DNA from: Betaproteobacteria bacterium Ga0077526
Lineage (GTDB): Bacteria > Pseudomonadota > Gammaproteobacteria > Burkholderiales > Ga0077523
Length of the DNA: 64,000 nucleotides
NCBI GenBank assembly: GCA_001464765.1
Contig: LNDV01000027.1
Span: forward strand, 113,271 to 177,270
Direction of reading: 5' to 3'
The translations under genes and the position numbers were made by a program. Positions 24,367 through 32,538 of the stretch are shown here, piece by piece. The number at the start of each line of letters is the position of its first letter. Position 1 is the first letter of the stretch. The notes below the pieces were generated by a model. It was not told the DNA's origin and did no database searches. It saw only the letters and a list, made by a program, of their open reading frames with translations.

Positions 24367-26094
24367 TTACTTCACGTCGAACAGCTTGAACACGAACAGG
24401 GTGCCGCCCTTGCGGTTGTCCTTGAGGTGCGGGGAGCCGCCCTTGCCGCCCCAGGTGGCCCAGCCGGTCCAGCCGCCCCAGCCCGACGGAATGGCTACGT
24501 ACTGAGTGCCATCCACGGTGTACGCGATCGGGCTGCCCACGATGCCGGAGCCCGTCTGGAAGGACCAGAGTTCCTCGCCCGTCTTGATGTCGAAGGCCTT
24601 GAACTCGCCCTCCGGCGTTCCCGCGAAGACAAGACCACCGCCGGTCGTCAGCACGCCGCTCGTGAAGGGCGACGGCGCCTGAACCGTCCAGGTCTTCTCG
24701 CCGGTGGTGGCATCGAACGCTACCAATTGGCCGTGACCCTTGATCCAGTCGGCTTCCGCGATACCGAGGTTGTACTTGCCTTCGACCCGGTCGCTCTTGC
24801 CGGCCAGGATGTCGACGCAGATCTCGCGGCTGGGCACGACCACGGTCTTGGCGACGGGGTGGTAGCTCATGGGGTTCCACCACTTGCCGCCTTCCGAGGC
24901 CGGGCACACGTTCATCGCCTTGTGCTCGTAGGTGGGCACCTTGGACTCGTCGATGATCGGCCGGCCCTCGGGCGTGAAGCCCGTGGCCCAGTTGACCTTC
25001 GAGATCTCCTTGGCCCACACGAAGCTGCCGTCGGTGCGATCGATGTTGTACAGGAAGCCGTTGCGGTCCCCGTGCAGCCACACCTTGCGGCCATTGATGT
25101 TGGCGAGAATGGTCTCGTTCACGCCGTCGAAGTCCCACACGTCCCAGGGCGTGTACTGGTAGTGGAACTTGATCTCGCCGTTGTCCGGGTTGAGGGCCAG
25201 CGTGGAGTTCGTGTAGAGGTTGTCGCCCTTGCGGCCTGCACCGTCCCAGTCCGGATTCGGGTTGCCCGTGCTCCAGTAGAGCGTGTCGAGCTGCGGGTCG
25301 TAGGAACCGGTGATCCACGTGGAGCCGCCGCCGTACTTCCAGATCTCGGGGTCGGTATCACCCCAGGTGTCGAAGCCGGGTTCGCCCGGGCCCGGGATGG
25401 TGTAGCGACGCCAGACCTGCGCGCCCGTCTCGCTGTCGAGGGCGTCGATCCACAGGCGCGTCGGATACTCGGCGCCGGACATGCCCACCACCACCTTGCC
25501 CTTCACGACCAGCGGCGCGACCGTCATGGTCTGCGCCTTGGTGTAGTCGCCCACCACGACGTCCCACACTTTCGCGCCCGTGGCGCGGTCCAGCGCGATG
25601 ACGTGCGAGTCCGGCGTGGCGAAGTACACCTTGTCGCCATACACCGCGGCGCCGCGGTTGCCCACGTCGCAGCACATCAACTTGCCGATGTTCTCGGGCA
25701 GAGGATGGGAGAACGCCCAGAGCTGCTTGCCCGTGGCCGCGTCGATCGCGAAGATCTTGGCGTGGGAACTGGTGACATACATGACGCCGTCCACCACGAT
25801 GGGTGTCGTGTTCTGGGCATCCTGCACGCCGAAGGAGAAGGAGTACGCCGGGACCAGCCGCTTTACGTTGCGGGTGTTGATCTTGGCGAGCGGACTGTAG
25901 CGGGTACCGGCGTAGTCGCGCCCGGCCATGAGCCAGTTGCTGGACTCGCGCGAGGCGTTGAGCAGCATCTCATCGGTGACGGGCGTGTGGACCGGGTCGG
26001 CCAAAGCGATGGTGGGGGCGAGAAGGCCTGTCCCCACGGCTCCTGCGACGGCGAGCCAGAGTCTCCGACTGTGTAGCTTTTGTACAGCTTTCAT
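24367..26094 (-). CDS. PQQ-dependent alcohol dehydrogenase with lanthanide-type Asp-x-Asp motif
   Basis: ATG 26094 is chosen over GTG 26100 because GAGAGGAG lies five bases before it. The 575-residue product has a signal peptide and the eight-bladed quinoprotein fold with W-motifs (ATGKQLWAF, ATGAKVWD, TGEELWSFQTGSG). Cofactor features are all visible: the vicinal disulfide pair Cys141-Cys142 in MCCDVGN, Glu209 in SGAEYP, Asn278 in STGNPNP, catalytic Asp321 and an additional Asp323 in WDFDGVNE. In calcium enzymes (MxaF, ExaA) the last position is Ala or Ser; Asp there marks lanthanide-dependent enzymes (XoxF, ExaF/PedH). It oxidises methanol or another primary alcohol in the periplasm, passing electrons to the adjacent cytochrome c. 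No C-terminal heme domain is fused. Confidence 0.92.
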   Translation of the reverse strand: MKAVQKLHSRRLWLAVAGAVGTGLLAPTIALADPVHTPVTDEMLLNASRESSNWLMAGRDYAGTRYSPLAKINTRNVKRLVPAYSFSFGVQDAQNTTPIVVDGVMYVTSSHAKIFAIDAATGKQLWAFSHPLPENIGKLMCCDVGNRGAAVYGDKVYFATPDSHVIALDRATGAKVWDVVVGDYTKAQTMTVAPLVVKGKVVVGMSGAEYPTRLWIDALDSETGAQVWRRYTIPGPGEPGFDTWGDTDPEIWKYGGGSTWITGSYDPQLDTLYWSTGNPNPDWDGAGRKGDNLYTNSTLALNPDNGEIKFHYQYTPWDVWDFDGVNETILANINGRKVWLHGDRNGFLYNIDRTDGSFVWAKEISKVNWATGFTPEGRPIIDESKVPTYEHKAMNVCPASEGGKWWNPMSYHPVAKTVVVPSREICVDILAGKSDRVEGKYNLGIAEADWIKGHGQLVAFDATTGEKTWTVQAPSPFTSGVLTTGGGLVFAGTPEGEFKAFDIKTGEELWSFQTGSGIVGSPIAYTVDGTQYVAIPSGWGGWTGWATWGGKGGSPHLKDNRKGGTLFVFKLFDVK

Positions 26095-26463
26095 GATCAC
26101 TCCTCTCGAATGGTGTGAACATCAGGTCCCCCGGCGGTCGTCGGGGGTCCTCCGGCCTCGCAATTTCTCTGCCGCGCCGCAACAGTGCATCCGGTCCGCG
26201 TGTTGACGACCGCTTGCATGGCCATGACGTTGCCGAACTGCTTTCTGCCGGAGCACTTACGTGAGAATCGTCGCGCTGCATGGCAGTCATGAGCGCGACG
26301 CATTCCAGCGCCACCGGAATATACACTGCACTGTCGGAGTGCACGATGTGCGCGCGCAGTGCGATCGTGCACCCGCTCGTCGGGCGCGCTGTGATACGCG
26401 AGTAGTATCGCGGCTGACGCGCGTCCGGCCGAATGGCGCGCCCCACCATGCACGGGAGGCACG
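26095..26463. other. Divergent intergenic region, PQQ dehydrogenase / RraA operon
   Basis: A 369-bp control region between two operons read in opposite directions. It contains a group of nested inverted repeats at 26327-26372 and a further dyad GATAC-N7-GTATC at 26393-26409, and a C5/G5 hairpin near 26130-26150 in the PQQ dehydrogenase leader. No additional gene is supported. Confidence 0.6.
26327..26372. promoter_or_regulatory. Nested inverted repeats, candidate operator
   Basis: Three dyads overlap. TGCACT (26327-26332) pairs with AGTGCA (26338-26343). GTGCACGAT (26339-26347) pairs exactly with ATCGTGCAC (26364-26372) over a 16-base spacer. Inside that spacer is the perfect palindrome TGCGCGCGCA (26349-26358). 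The recurring half-site is GTGCAC/TGCAC. The cluster lies about 90 bp before the RraA start and 235 bp before the PQQ dehydrogenase start, so it probably controls the sugar-acid operon, possibly both. Confidence 0.6.
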
Positions 26464-27153
26464 ATGGACGTTCTGGCGCAGTTCGACTACCTGAAGAAGT
26501 ACGACACCCCCACGATCTGCAACGCGCTGGAGATCGTTCGCGGTCACCGTTTCACGAGCGGCTTCACCAGGCGCACCTTCGTCACCGCTTTCCCGTCACT
26601 GCCGCCGATCGTGGGCTACGCGAGGACTGCCTCGATCCGCTGCTCCACACCCTACGAGCCGGCCGACCGCAAGCGCATGCAGCTGGGGTACTACGAGTAC
26701 GTCGCGGGCGACCGCCGTCCGTCCGTCGCCGTGATCCAGGACGTCGACAGCCAGCCGGGGCTGGGCGCCTTCTGGGGCGAGGTCAATACCACCATCCATT
26801 TCGGGCTGGGCTGCGTCGGCACCGTCACCAACGGTTCCATCCGCGACCTGGACGCCATGCAGCCCGGCTTCCAGTGCCTGGCCGGTCTGCTCTCGCCCAG
26901 CCATGCGTGGGTCAACGTGGTGGAGTTCGGCCGGCCCGTCGACGTCTTCGGGATGGTCGTCCGGGACGGTGACCTCGTCCACGCCGACCGGCACGGGGCC
27001 GTCGTCTTCCGCGAAAGCGAACTCGAGGCGCTGCCCGCCGCCATCGACCTGATGGCCCGGCGCGAGAAGGTGATCCTCGATGCGGCCCGGGCCCCGGGCT
27101 TCGGCTTCGCGCAGTTGAAGGACGCCCTGGCGGCGGCGGAGCAGGTCCGATGA
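26464..27153 (+). CDS. RraA-family protein (HMG/oxaloacetate aldolase-decarboxylase type)
   Basis: A 229-residue RraA-fold protein. The family signature is complete: WGEVNTTIHFGLGCVGTV followed by TNGSIRDLDA, which supplies the arginine-aspartate pair and metal-binding positions, and HADRHGAVVF in the C-terminal part. RraA-like proteins outside the RNase E inhibitor group are usually class II aldolases acting on 4-hydroxy-4-methyl-2-oxoglutarate or decarboxylases of oxaloacetate. Here it overlaps the next gene by 4 bases and is followed by a uronate-dehydrogenase-like and an enolase-superfamily gene, which favours a sugar-acid catabolic role rather than RNA metabolism. Confidence 0.85.
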   Translation: MDVLAQFDYLKKYDTPTICNALEIVRGHRFTSGFTRRTFVTAFPSLPPIVGYARTASIRCSTPYEPADRKRMQLGYYEYVAGDRRPSVAVIQDVDSQPGLGAFWGEVNTTIHFGLGCVGTVTNGSIRDLDAMQPGFQCLAGLLSPSHAWVNVVEFGRPVDVFGMVVRDGDLVHADRHGAVVFRESELEALPAAIDLMARREKVILDAARAPGFGFAQLKDALAAAEQVR

Positions 27154-27932
27154 AACGTGTGCTGCTGACCGGTGCGGCCGGTCTCGTCGGCGGCGTCGCC
27201 CGGGACGAACTGCGCGGCCGCTACGAAATGGTGCTGCTCGACCGGCAGCCGATCCCGTCGCCAACGCCGGAGGAAACCGTCTTCCTCGGGGACATCCAGG
27301 ACGCCGCGCTGGTTGCCCGGGCGATGGAAGGCGTGGACGCCGTCGTGCATCTGGCCGGGCAGCCCACAGAAGCCGACTGGGACACCGTGCGCGACGCCAA
27401 CATCGAGGGCATGTATGTGGCAGTGGAGGCCGCGCGGCGCGCCGGCGTGAAGCGCTTCATCTTCGCCTCGACCAATCATGTGATCGGCTACTACCCGCGC
27501 AACCAGTCCATCGACGAGCACGTCACGCCCCGGCCCGACACGCGCTATGGCGTCTCGAAGGCCTTCGGGGAATTTCTGCTGCGCTTCTACGCCGACAAGT
27601 TCGGCATGAGCGCCGTCTGCATCCGCATCGGCACCCTGCGCAAGCCCGACGCCCCGGGCGACGTCCGCCATCTGTCCACGTGGATCAGCCATCGCGACTT
27701 CGGCCAGCTCGTGCGCTGCGCTATCGATGCCGACGTGCAGTTCGAGATCGTCTACGGCATGTCCGCCAACACGCGCCGGTGGTGGCGGGACTCCAGCGCC
27801 AGCACGCTGGGCTATCGTCCCCTGGACGATGCGGAGCGGTTCGCGTCGCAGTTGCCGGAGAAGGACGACGTGGACGAGGTGGCCGCCCGGCACCAGGGCG
27901 GCGTCTTCTGCAGCTGGGAGCGCGACGGTTGA
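27150..27932 (+). CDS. NAD-dependent epimerase/dehydratase, uronate dehydrogenase-like
   Basis: A 260-residue extended short-chain dehydrogenase. The NAD-binding glycine motif is TGAAGLVGG at 7-15, an aspartate after strand 2 (LLDRQP) favours NAD over NADP, and the catalytic triad is Ser in FASTNHVIGYY with YGVSK. The combination STNHVIGYY ... RYGVSKAFGE ... IRIGT is typical of uronate dehydrogenase, which oxidises D-galacturonate or D-glucuronate to the aldarolactone. The following enolase-superfamily dehydratase fits a sugar-acid pathway. ATGA overlap with the preceding gene shows coupling. Confidence 0.82.
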   Translation: MKRVLLTGAAGLVGGVARDELRGRYEMVLLDRQPIPSPTPEETVFLGDIQDAALVARAMEGVDAVVHLAGQPTEADWDTVRDANIEGMYVAVEAARRAGVKRFIFASTNHVIGYYPRNQSIDEHVTPRPDTRYGVSKAFGEFLLRFYADKFGMSAVCIRIGTLRKPDAPGDVRHLSTWISHRDFGQLVRCAIDADVQFEIVYGMSANTRRWWRDSSASTLGYRPLDDAERFASQLPEKDDVDEVAARHQGGVFCSWERDG

Positions 27933-27973
27933 CCCCGCCGACGACGACAACAGGAACGAGGGGAGGAAAGACA

Positions 27974-29197
27974 ATGAAGGTGGATTCGAAGATCACCGCG
28001 GTCGAGACGCTGAGCTGCGACGCGGGCTGGCGCAACTACCACTTCGTGAAGGTGACCACGGCCGACGGCATCGTGGGCTGGAGCGAGTTCGACGAGGGCT
28101 TCGGGGCACCGGGTGTCGGCGCCGTGATCCAGCGGCTCGCGGCGCGGGTGGTTGGACGGACCGTCGGCGAGCACGAACGCATCTACGCCGATCTGTATTG
28201 CGCGACGCGACCTGCTGCCGGTGGCGTGGTCGCCCTGGGCCTGGGTGCCATCGAGAACGCGCTGCTGGATGCCAAGGCCAAGGCGCTCGGCGTTCCCTGC
28301 TACGAACTGCTCGGCGGCAAGGTGCGCGACCGCATCCGCGTGTACTGGTCGCACTGCGCGACCTGGCGCATCAACCATCCGACCTACTACCAGCCCGCGA
28401 TCACCGATCTGGACGGCGTCGTGGCGATCGGCCGCGAAGTGCGCGAGAAGGGCTTCACCGGGTGCAAGACCAACATCTTCACGTACGACGCCCAGGGCCG
28501 GAACGTGAGCGGCTGGCGCCCCGGGTTCGGCGTGCCCGATTTTCCGGAACTCAATGTCGAGCGCCACGTGCTCCGCAATCTGCGCCGGCATCTCGAGGCG
28601 CTGCGTGAAGGCATCGGCCCCGACGTCGACCTGCTGCTCGACCTCAACTTCAACGCGAAGACCGAGGGCTACCTCAAGATCCTGCGCGAGATCGCGGACC
28701 TCGACATGTTCTGGGTGGAGATCGACAGCTACTCGCCCGAGGCGCTCGGCTACATCCGGCGGCAGAGCCCGCACCCGATCTCATCGTGCGAGACGCTGCT
28801 GGGCATCGGCGAGTTCCTGCCGTACTTCCGCGAGCAGGCGATGGACGTCGCCATCATCGACACGCCGTGGAACGGCGTGTGGCAGTCGATGAAGATCGCG
28901 CACCTCGCCGAGGCGCACGAGGTCAACGTCGCCCCCCATAACTTCTACGGCCACCTGTGCACGATGATGAACGCGCATTTCTCGGCGGCCGTGCCGAACC
29001 TGCGCATCATGGAGACGGACATCGACCGCCTGCCGTGGGATCACGAACTCTTCACCCACGTGCCGGAGTTCGTGGATGGCCACCTGGTGATGCCGGACCG
29101 TCCGGGCTGGGGCACGGAACCCGTGGAGGAAGCGCTCGCGGCCCATCCGCCCAAGGGGCAGACGGGCCTGCTCAATTACGGGTCGGCGAAGAAGTGA
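27974..29197 (+). CDS. Mandelate racemase/muconate lactonizing enzyme family dehydratase
   Basis: A 407-residue enolase-superfamily protein with a good ribosome site (GGGAGGA). The N-terminal capping domain includes VGWSEFDEGFG. In the barrel domain the expected catalytic lysine region is GCKTNIF, the metal ligands are Asp in LLLDLNFN, Glu in FWVEIDSY and Glu in SSCETLLG, and the catalytic His is in APHNFYGH. This arrangement suits acid-sugar dehydratases (galactonate, gluconate, glucarate type). The exact substrate is not readable. It closes the RraA-Udh-like-dehydratase operon. Confidence 0.87.
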   Translation: MKVDSKITAVETLSCDAGWRNYHFVKVTTADGIVGWSEFDEGFGAPGVGAVIQRLAARVVGRTVGEHERIYADLYCATRPAAGGVVALGLGAIENALLDAKAKALGVPCYELLGGKVRDRIRVYWSHCATWRINHPTYYQPAITDLDGVVAIGREVREKGFTGCKTNIFTYDAQGRNVSGWRPGFGVPDFPELNVERHVLRNLRRHLEALREGIGPDVDLLLDLNFNAKTEGYLKILREIADLDMFWVEIDSYSPEALGYIRRQSPHPISSCETLLGIGEFLPYFREQAMDVAIIDTPWNGVWQSMKIAHLAEAHEVNVAPHNFYGHLCTMMNAHFSAAVPNLRIMETDIDRLPWDHELFTHVPEFVDGHLVMPDRPGWGTEPVEEALAAHPPKGQTGLLNYGSAKK

Positions 29198-29207
29198 CGC
29201 CGCGCGA

Positions 29208-30779
29208 TCAGGTCGGGCGGACCGCCGCCCGCTCCTGATCGATCAGCACGCGCCGCAGGATCTTGCCCGACGGCGACTTCGGGATGCTCTCGACGATGGC
29301 GACACGGCGCACCTTCTTGTAAGGCGCCACGTGTTCCGCGACGAAGGCCATGACAGCCTCCGGCGTGAGCGGGGCGCGCAGGACGACGAAGGCCTTCGGG
29401 ACTTCGCCGGTTTCCTCGTCGGGGCTGGGGATCACCGCGGCATCCGCGATGGCGGGGTGGCGCAGCAGCAGGGCTTCGAGTTCCGCCGGGGCGACCTGAT
29501 AGCCGTTGTGTTTGATGAGTTCCTTCACGCGGTCGACGATGAAGAAATACCCGTCGTCGTCCACGTAGGCGACGTCACCCGTGCGCAGCCAACCGTCGGG
29601 CAGCAGCATGTCGGCCGTGGCCTCGGGTTTCTTGAAGTACCCCTGCATCACGTTGGGCCCGCGCATCCACAGCTCGCCGCGCTCGTTGGGGCCGACGTCC
29701 TTGCCGGTTTCGACGTCGACGATTCGGGCCTCCATGTTGGGCCACACCAACCCCACCGACCCCACGCGGTTGTGGTCCGGACCTTCGAGGTTGGTGATGG
29801 AGGCGCCCGCGAACTCGGTCATCCCGTAGCCCTGCATGACGCTGCAGCCCACGCGCTTCGCGCACGCGGCCTCGACTTCCGCGCCGAGCGGAGCGGCGCC
29901 CGAACCGATCTGCCGCAGGCTCGAGAGGTCGTAGGATTCCACGGCCGGGTGCTTGGCGAGACCGAGGACGATGGGTGGCACCAGCGGCGCATAGGTGACG
30001 CGGTACTTCTGCACGCATTCCAGGAACTGTACGAAATCGAAACGGGCCATCGACACGAGCGTGAAGCCCCGGCGCAGCCCGCGCAGCAGGATGAGCACCA
30101 TGCCGTAGATGTGGAAGAACGGCAGCACGGCGATGACGGTTTCCTCCTGCACGTCGCCGCTCAGCAGATTCTCGGCCTGGAGCAACTGCGCCACGATGTT
30201 GCGGTGCGTGAGCATCACGCCCTTCGGCACGCCGCTCGTCCCGCTGGAGTAGGGCAGCGCTGCGAGATCCTTGGCGGGGTCGATGCGCACACTCGGCGCG
30301 GGGCCGCCGGCCATCAGGGCGCTGAGGGGCAGAGTGCCCGCGGCCTCGCCGAGACTGAAGACCTCCTGCACGCCGGTGCCCCGGCTGGCGGCCACGCAGG
30401 CCTCGGCCAGCGGTCCGACCGTGAGCAGGAACCGAGCGCCGGTTTCCTTCAGCTGGTGCGCGATCTCGTCCCGGGTGTAGAGCGGGTTCATCGTGGTGAC
30501 GATGCCGCCGAGGCGATTGACCGCCAGGAACGCGATGGCGTACTCGGGCACGTTGGGCGCGCAGATCGCGAACACGTCGCCGCGCACGAAGCCGCGGGCG
30601 GCCAGGCCCGCAGCCATGGCCTCGATACCCCGCCCGAGATCGGCGAAGGTGAGCGTGCGGCCGGACGGCCCGTCGACGATGGCAGGTTTGTCACCGAGTT
30701 CCGAGAAGCGTGTCATCACGAAGTCGCACAGCGCGACGTCGGGAATCTCAAGATCGGGTAGCGGGCTGCGAATGATCAT
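29208..30779 (-). CDS. AMP-dependent acyl-CoA ligase (4-coumarate/medium-chain type)
   Basis: A 523-residue adenylate-forming enzyme. The AMP-binding core motif is YSSGTSGVPKGVMLTH, the second motif GYGMTEFAG, the hinge DRVKELIKHNGYQVAP and the C-terminal catalytic lysine motif KSPSGKILRR. It activates a carboxylic acid with ATP and joins it to CoA. The sequence style (class I adenylate-forming, GYGMTE, IKYKG-like hinge IKHNG) resembles 4-coumarate-CoA ligase and related aryl or medium-chain acyl ligases; the substrate is uncertain. It is convergent with the dehydratase gene (10 bp) and downstream of a NUDIX gene. Confidence 0.88.
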   Translation of the reverse strand: MIIRSPLPDLEIPDVALCDFVMTRFSELGDKPAIVDGPSGRTLTFADLGRGIEAMAAGLAARGFVRGDVFAICAPNVPEYAIAFLAVNRLGGIVTTMNPLYTRDEIAHQLKETGARFLLTVGPLAEACVAASRGTGVQEVFSLGEAAGTLPLSALMAGGPAPSVRIDPAKDLAALPYSSGTSGVPKGVMLTHRNIVAQLLQAENLLSGDVQEETVIAVLPFFHIYGMVLILLRGLRRGFTLVSMARFDFVQFLECVQKYRVTYAPLVPPIVLGLAKHPAVESYDLSSLRQIGSGAAPLGAEVEAACAKRVGCSVMQGYGMTEFAGASITNLEGPDHNRVGSVGLVWPNMEARIVDVETGKDVGPNERGELWMRGPNVMQGYFKKPEATADMLLPDGWLRTGDVAYVDDDGYFFIVDRVKELIKHNGYQVAPAELEALLLRHPAIADAAVIPSPDEETGEVPKAFVVLRAPLTPEAVMAFVAEHVAPYKKVRRVAIVESIPKSPSGKILRRVLIDQERAAVRPT

Positions 30780-30821
30780 GGTGTTCTCCTCGTGTTCTTG
30801 TTCGCGTCGGCGGGCAGGCCG

Positions 30822-31382
30822 TCAGTCGGCGGTTCTGGGGTGGGCGTGGCCCATCGGTTCGATGGTGCCCATGTGGAACCGGTACTCGCCCCGCTGCCGG
30901 TCGGAATAGTAGTGACGGAGCGTGTTGCGCACGGTGATGAACGCGATGTCGTCCCACGGGACCTCGCTCTCGGCGACGAGACGGGTCTCGAGGGTCTCAT
31001 CGCCGGGATGAAAATCGAGATCGAGCAGAGTGGCGCGAAACAGCATGTACACCTGGTCGATGTGCGGGATGTTGTACACGGCGTAGAGCGTGAGGTTGTC
31101 CACGCGGGCGTTGGCTTCCTCGAGGGTCTCGCGCGCGGCGCCGGCTGCGGTGGTCTCGCCGTTTTCCATGAAGCCCGCCGGCACCGTCCAGAAGCCGTGC
31201 CGCGGCTCGATCGCGCGGCGGCAGAGCAGGATGCGGTCTTCCCACTCGGGGATGCAGCCCACCACCATCTTGGGATTCTGGTAGTGGATGGTGCCGCACG
31301 CATCGCAGACCCAGCGCGGCCGGTTGTCCCCGGCGGGGATCTTCTTCGAGACGGGCGCACCGCAGTCGCTGCAGAATTTCAT
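30822..31382 (-). CDS. NUDIX hydrolase with N-terminal zinc ribbon
   Basis: A 186-residue protein. Residues 4-7 and 26-29 form a CxxC pair (CSDC, CDAC), a zinc ribbon as in NADH pyrophosphatase NudC. The NUDIX box runs from Gly in GFMENGE through RETLEEAN; the glycine usually at the end of the REUXEEXGU motif is Asn here. The likely reaction is hydrolysis of a nucleoside diphosphate linked to another moiety (NADH, ADP-ribose). It is shorter than NudC. It lies 42 bp upstream of the acyl-CoA ligase on the same strand. Confidence 0.86.
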   Translation of the reverse strand: MKFCSDCGAPVSKKIPAGDNRPRWVCDACGTIHYQNPKMVVGCIPEWEDRILLCRRAIEPRHGFWTVPAGFMENGETTAAGAARETLEEANARVDNLTLYAVYNIPHIDQVYMLFRATLLDLDFHPGDETLETRLVAESEVPWDDIAFITVRNTLRHYYSDRQRGEYRFHMGTIEPMGHAHPRTAD

Positions 31383-31469
31383 GGGGAATGCCGGAGGAAA
31401 GGCAGCCGATTATGGCGGAAAGCCCCGCCGGCTGACCATCGTGCAGCGCGAGAACGTAGAATCCGCCGC

Positions 31470-32525
31470 ATGAAACCTTCTGCCGTTGCCGCCATTCTCG
31501 ATCGCGAATTCTCCGCCGCTGCTGGCGGCCTCCACACGCCGGTGATGCTCTGGGGCCCGCCCGGGGTGGGCAAGAGCGACATCGTCCGCGCCCTGTCCCG
31601 GCGCACGAACGTGGGGCTCATCGATCTGCGCCTGTCGCAACTGGAACCCACGGACCTCCGGGGCATTCCCTTCCGCGAGGGCGACCGGGTGGAGTGGTCG
31701 GTGCCCTCGATGCTTCCGGACGTCCATCGCCACGGCAACCGCGGCATCCTGTTCCTGGACGAAATCAACGCCGCCGCGCCGACCGTCACCGCTGCCGCCT
31801 ACCAGCTCATCCTCGACCGCCGTCTCGGCGACTACGCCGTGCCGTCCGGTTGGGCGATCTTCGCCGCGGGCAACCGCCAGGGAGACCGGGGCGTCACCTA
31901 CGCCATGCCGGCGCCGCTCGCCAACCGCTTCACCCACTACGAACTGGAGCCGGATGTCGACGACTGGGTGGCCTGGGCGCACGCCAACGCGGTGGACCCG
32001 CGTGTGATCGCCTTTCTGCGATTCCGGCCCGAACTGCTGTTCGACTTCGATCCGGCGCGCAGCCCCATCGCCTTTCCGTCGCCGCGCACGTGGGAGTACG
32101 CCAATCGCGCGCTGGAGAAGTTCGCGGCGATGCCCGAACTCGTGCTCGATGCGCTGCAGGCCTGCGTGGGCCGCGCGGCCGGCGCCGAGCTGAAAGCCTT
32201 CATCGATCACATGGAACACCTGCCGGATGTCGACGCCATCGCCCGCGGCGAGTCGCAGCCGATGCCGGTCCCCGTGGATCTGCAGTACGGCGTGGCAGCG
32301 GCACTGGTGCGCCGCGCGGTGCGGGTGGCGCGCGCGCCGGAAGCCAATCGCGTGCTCGCCCACATCCTCGCGTATGCGCGGCGCTTTCCGCAGCGGGAGA
32401 TGGGCGTGATGCTCGTCACCGATCTGCAGCGCGCCATCGGTCGCCCGCTGATCGACGTGCCCGAGTTCGGCGAATGGGCGGAAAGCCTTGGCGATCTGAT
32501 CGTGCCCGATCGCACCGTCCACTGA
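31470..32525 (+). CDS. MoxR-type AAA+ ATPase
   Basis: A 351-residue AAA+ protein. Walker A is GPPGVGKSD at about 29-37, Walker B LFLDEINAA, sensor-1 region IFAAGNRQ and the arginine-containing PLANRF. MoxR-like ATPases act as chaperones that, with a partner carrying a von Willebrand A domain, insert metals or cofactors or activate enzymes. The next gene, 13 bp downstream, encodes exactly such a VWA-like protein, so the two form one chaperone unit. The client is not evident. Divergent from the NUDIX gene. Confidence 0.86.
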   Translation: MKPSAVAAILDREFSAAAGGLHTPVMLWGPPGVGKSDIVRALSRRTNVGLIDLRLSQLEPTDLRGIPFREGDRVEWSVPSMLPDVHRHGNRGILFLDEINAAAPTVTAAAYQLILDRRLGDYAVPSGWAIFAAGNRQGDRGVTYAMPAPLANRFTHYELEPDVDDWVAWAHANAVDPRVIAFLRFRPELLFDFDPARSPIAFPSPRTWEYANRALEKFAAMPELVLDALQACVGRAAGAELKAFIDHMEHLPDVDAIARGESQPMPVPVDLQYGVAAALVRRAVRVARAPEANRVLAHILAYARRFPQREMGVMLVTDLQRAIGRPLIDVPEFGEWAESLGDLIVPDRTVH

Positions 32526-32538
32526 CCGGGCGCGCGTC

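Noticed and set aside
24304..26076. 590-residue plus-strand open frame opposite the PQQ dehydrogenase
   Set aside because: Low-complexity Val/Ala/Gly/His composition typical of an antisense frame in GC-rich DNA.
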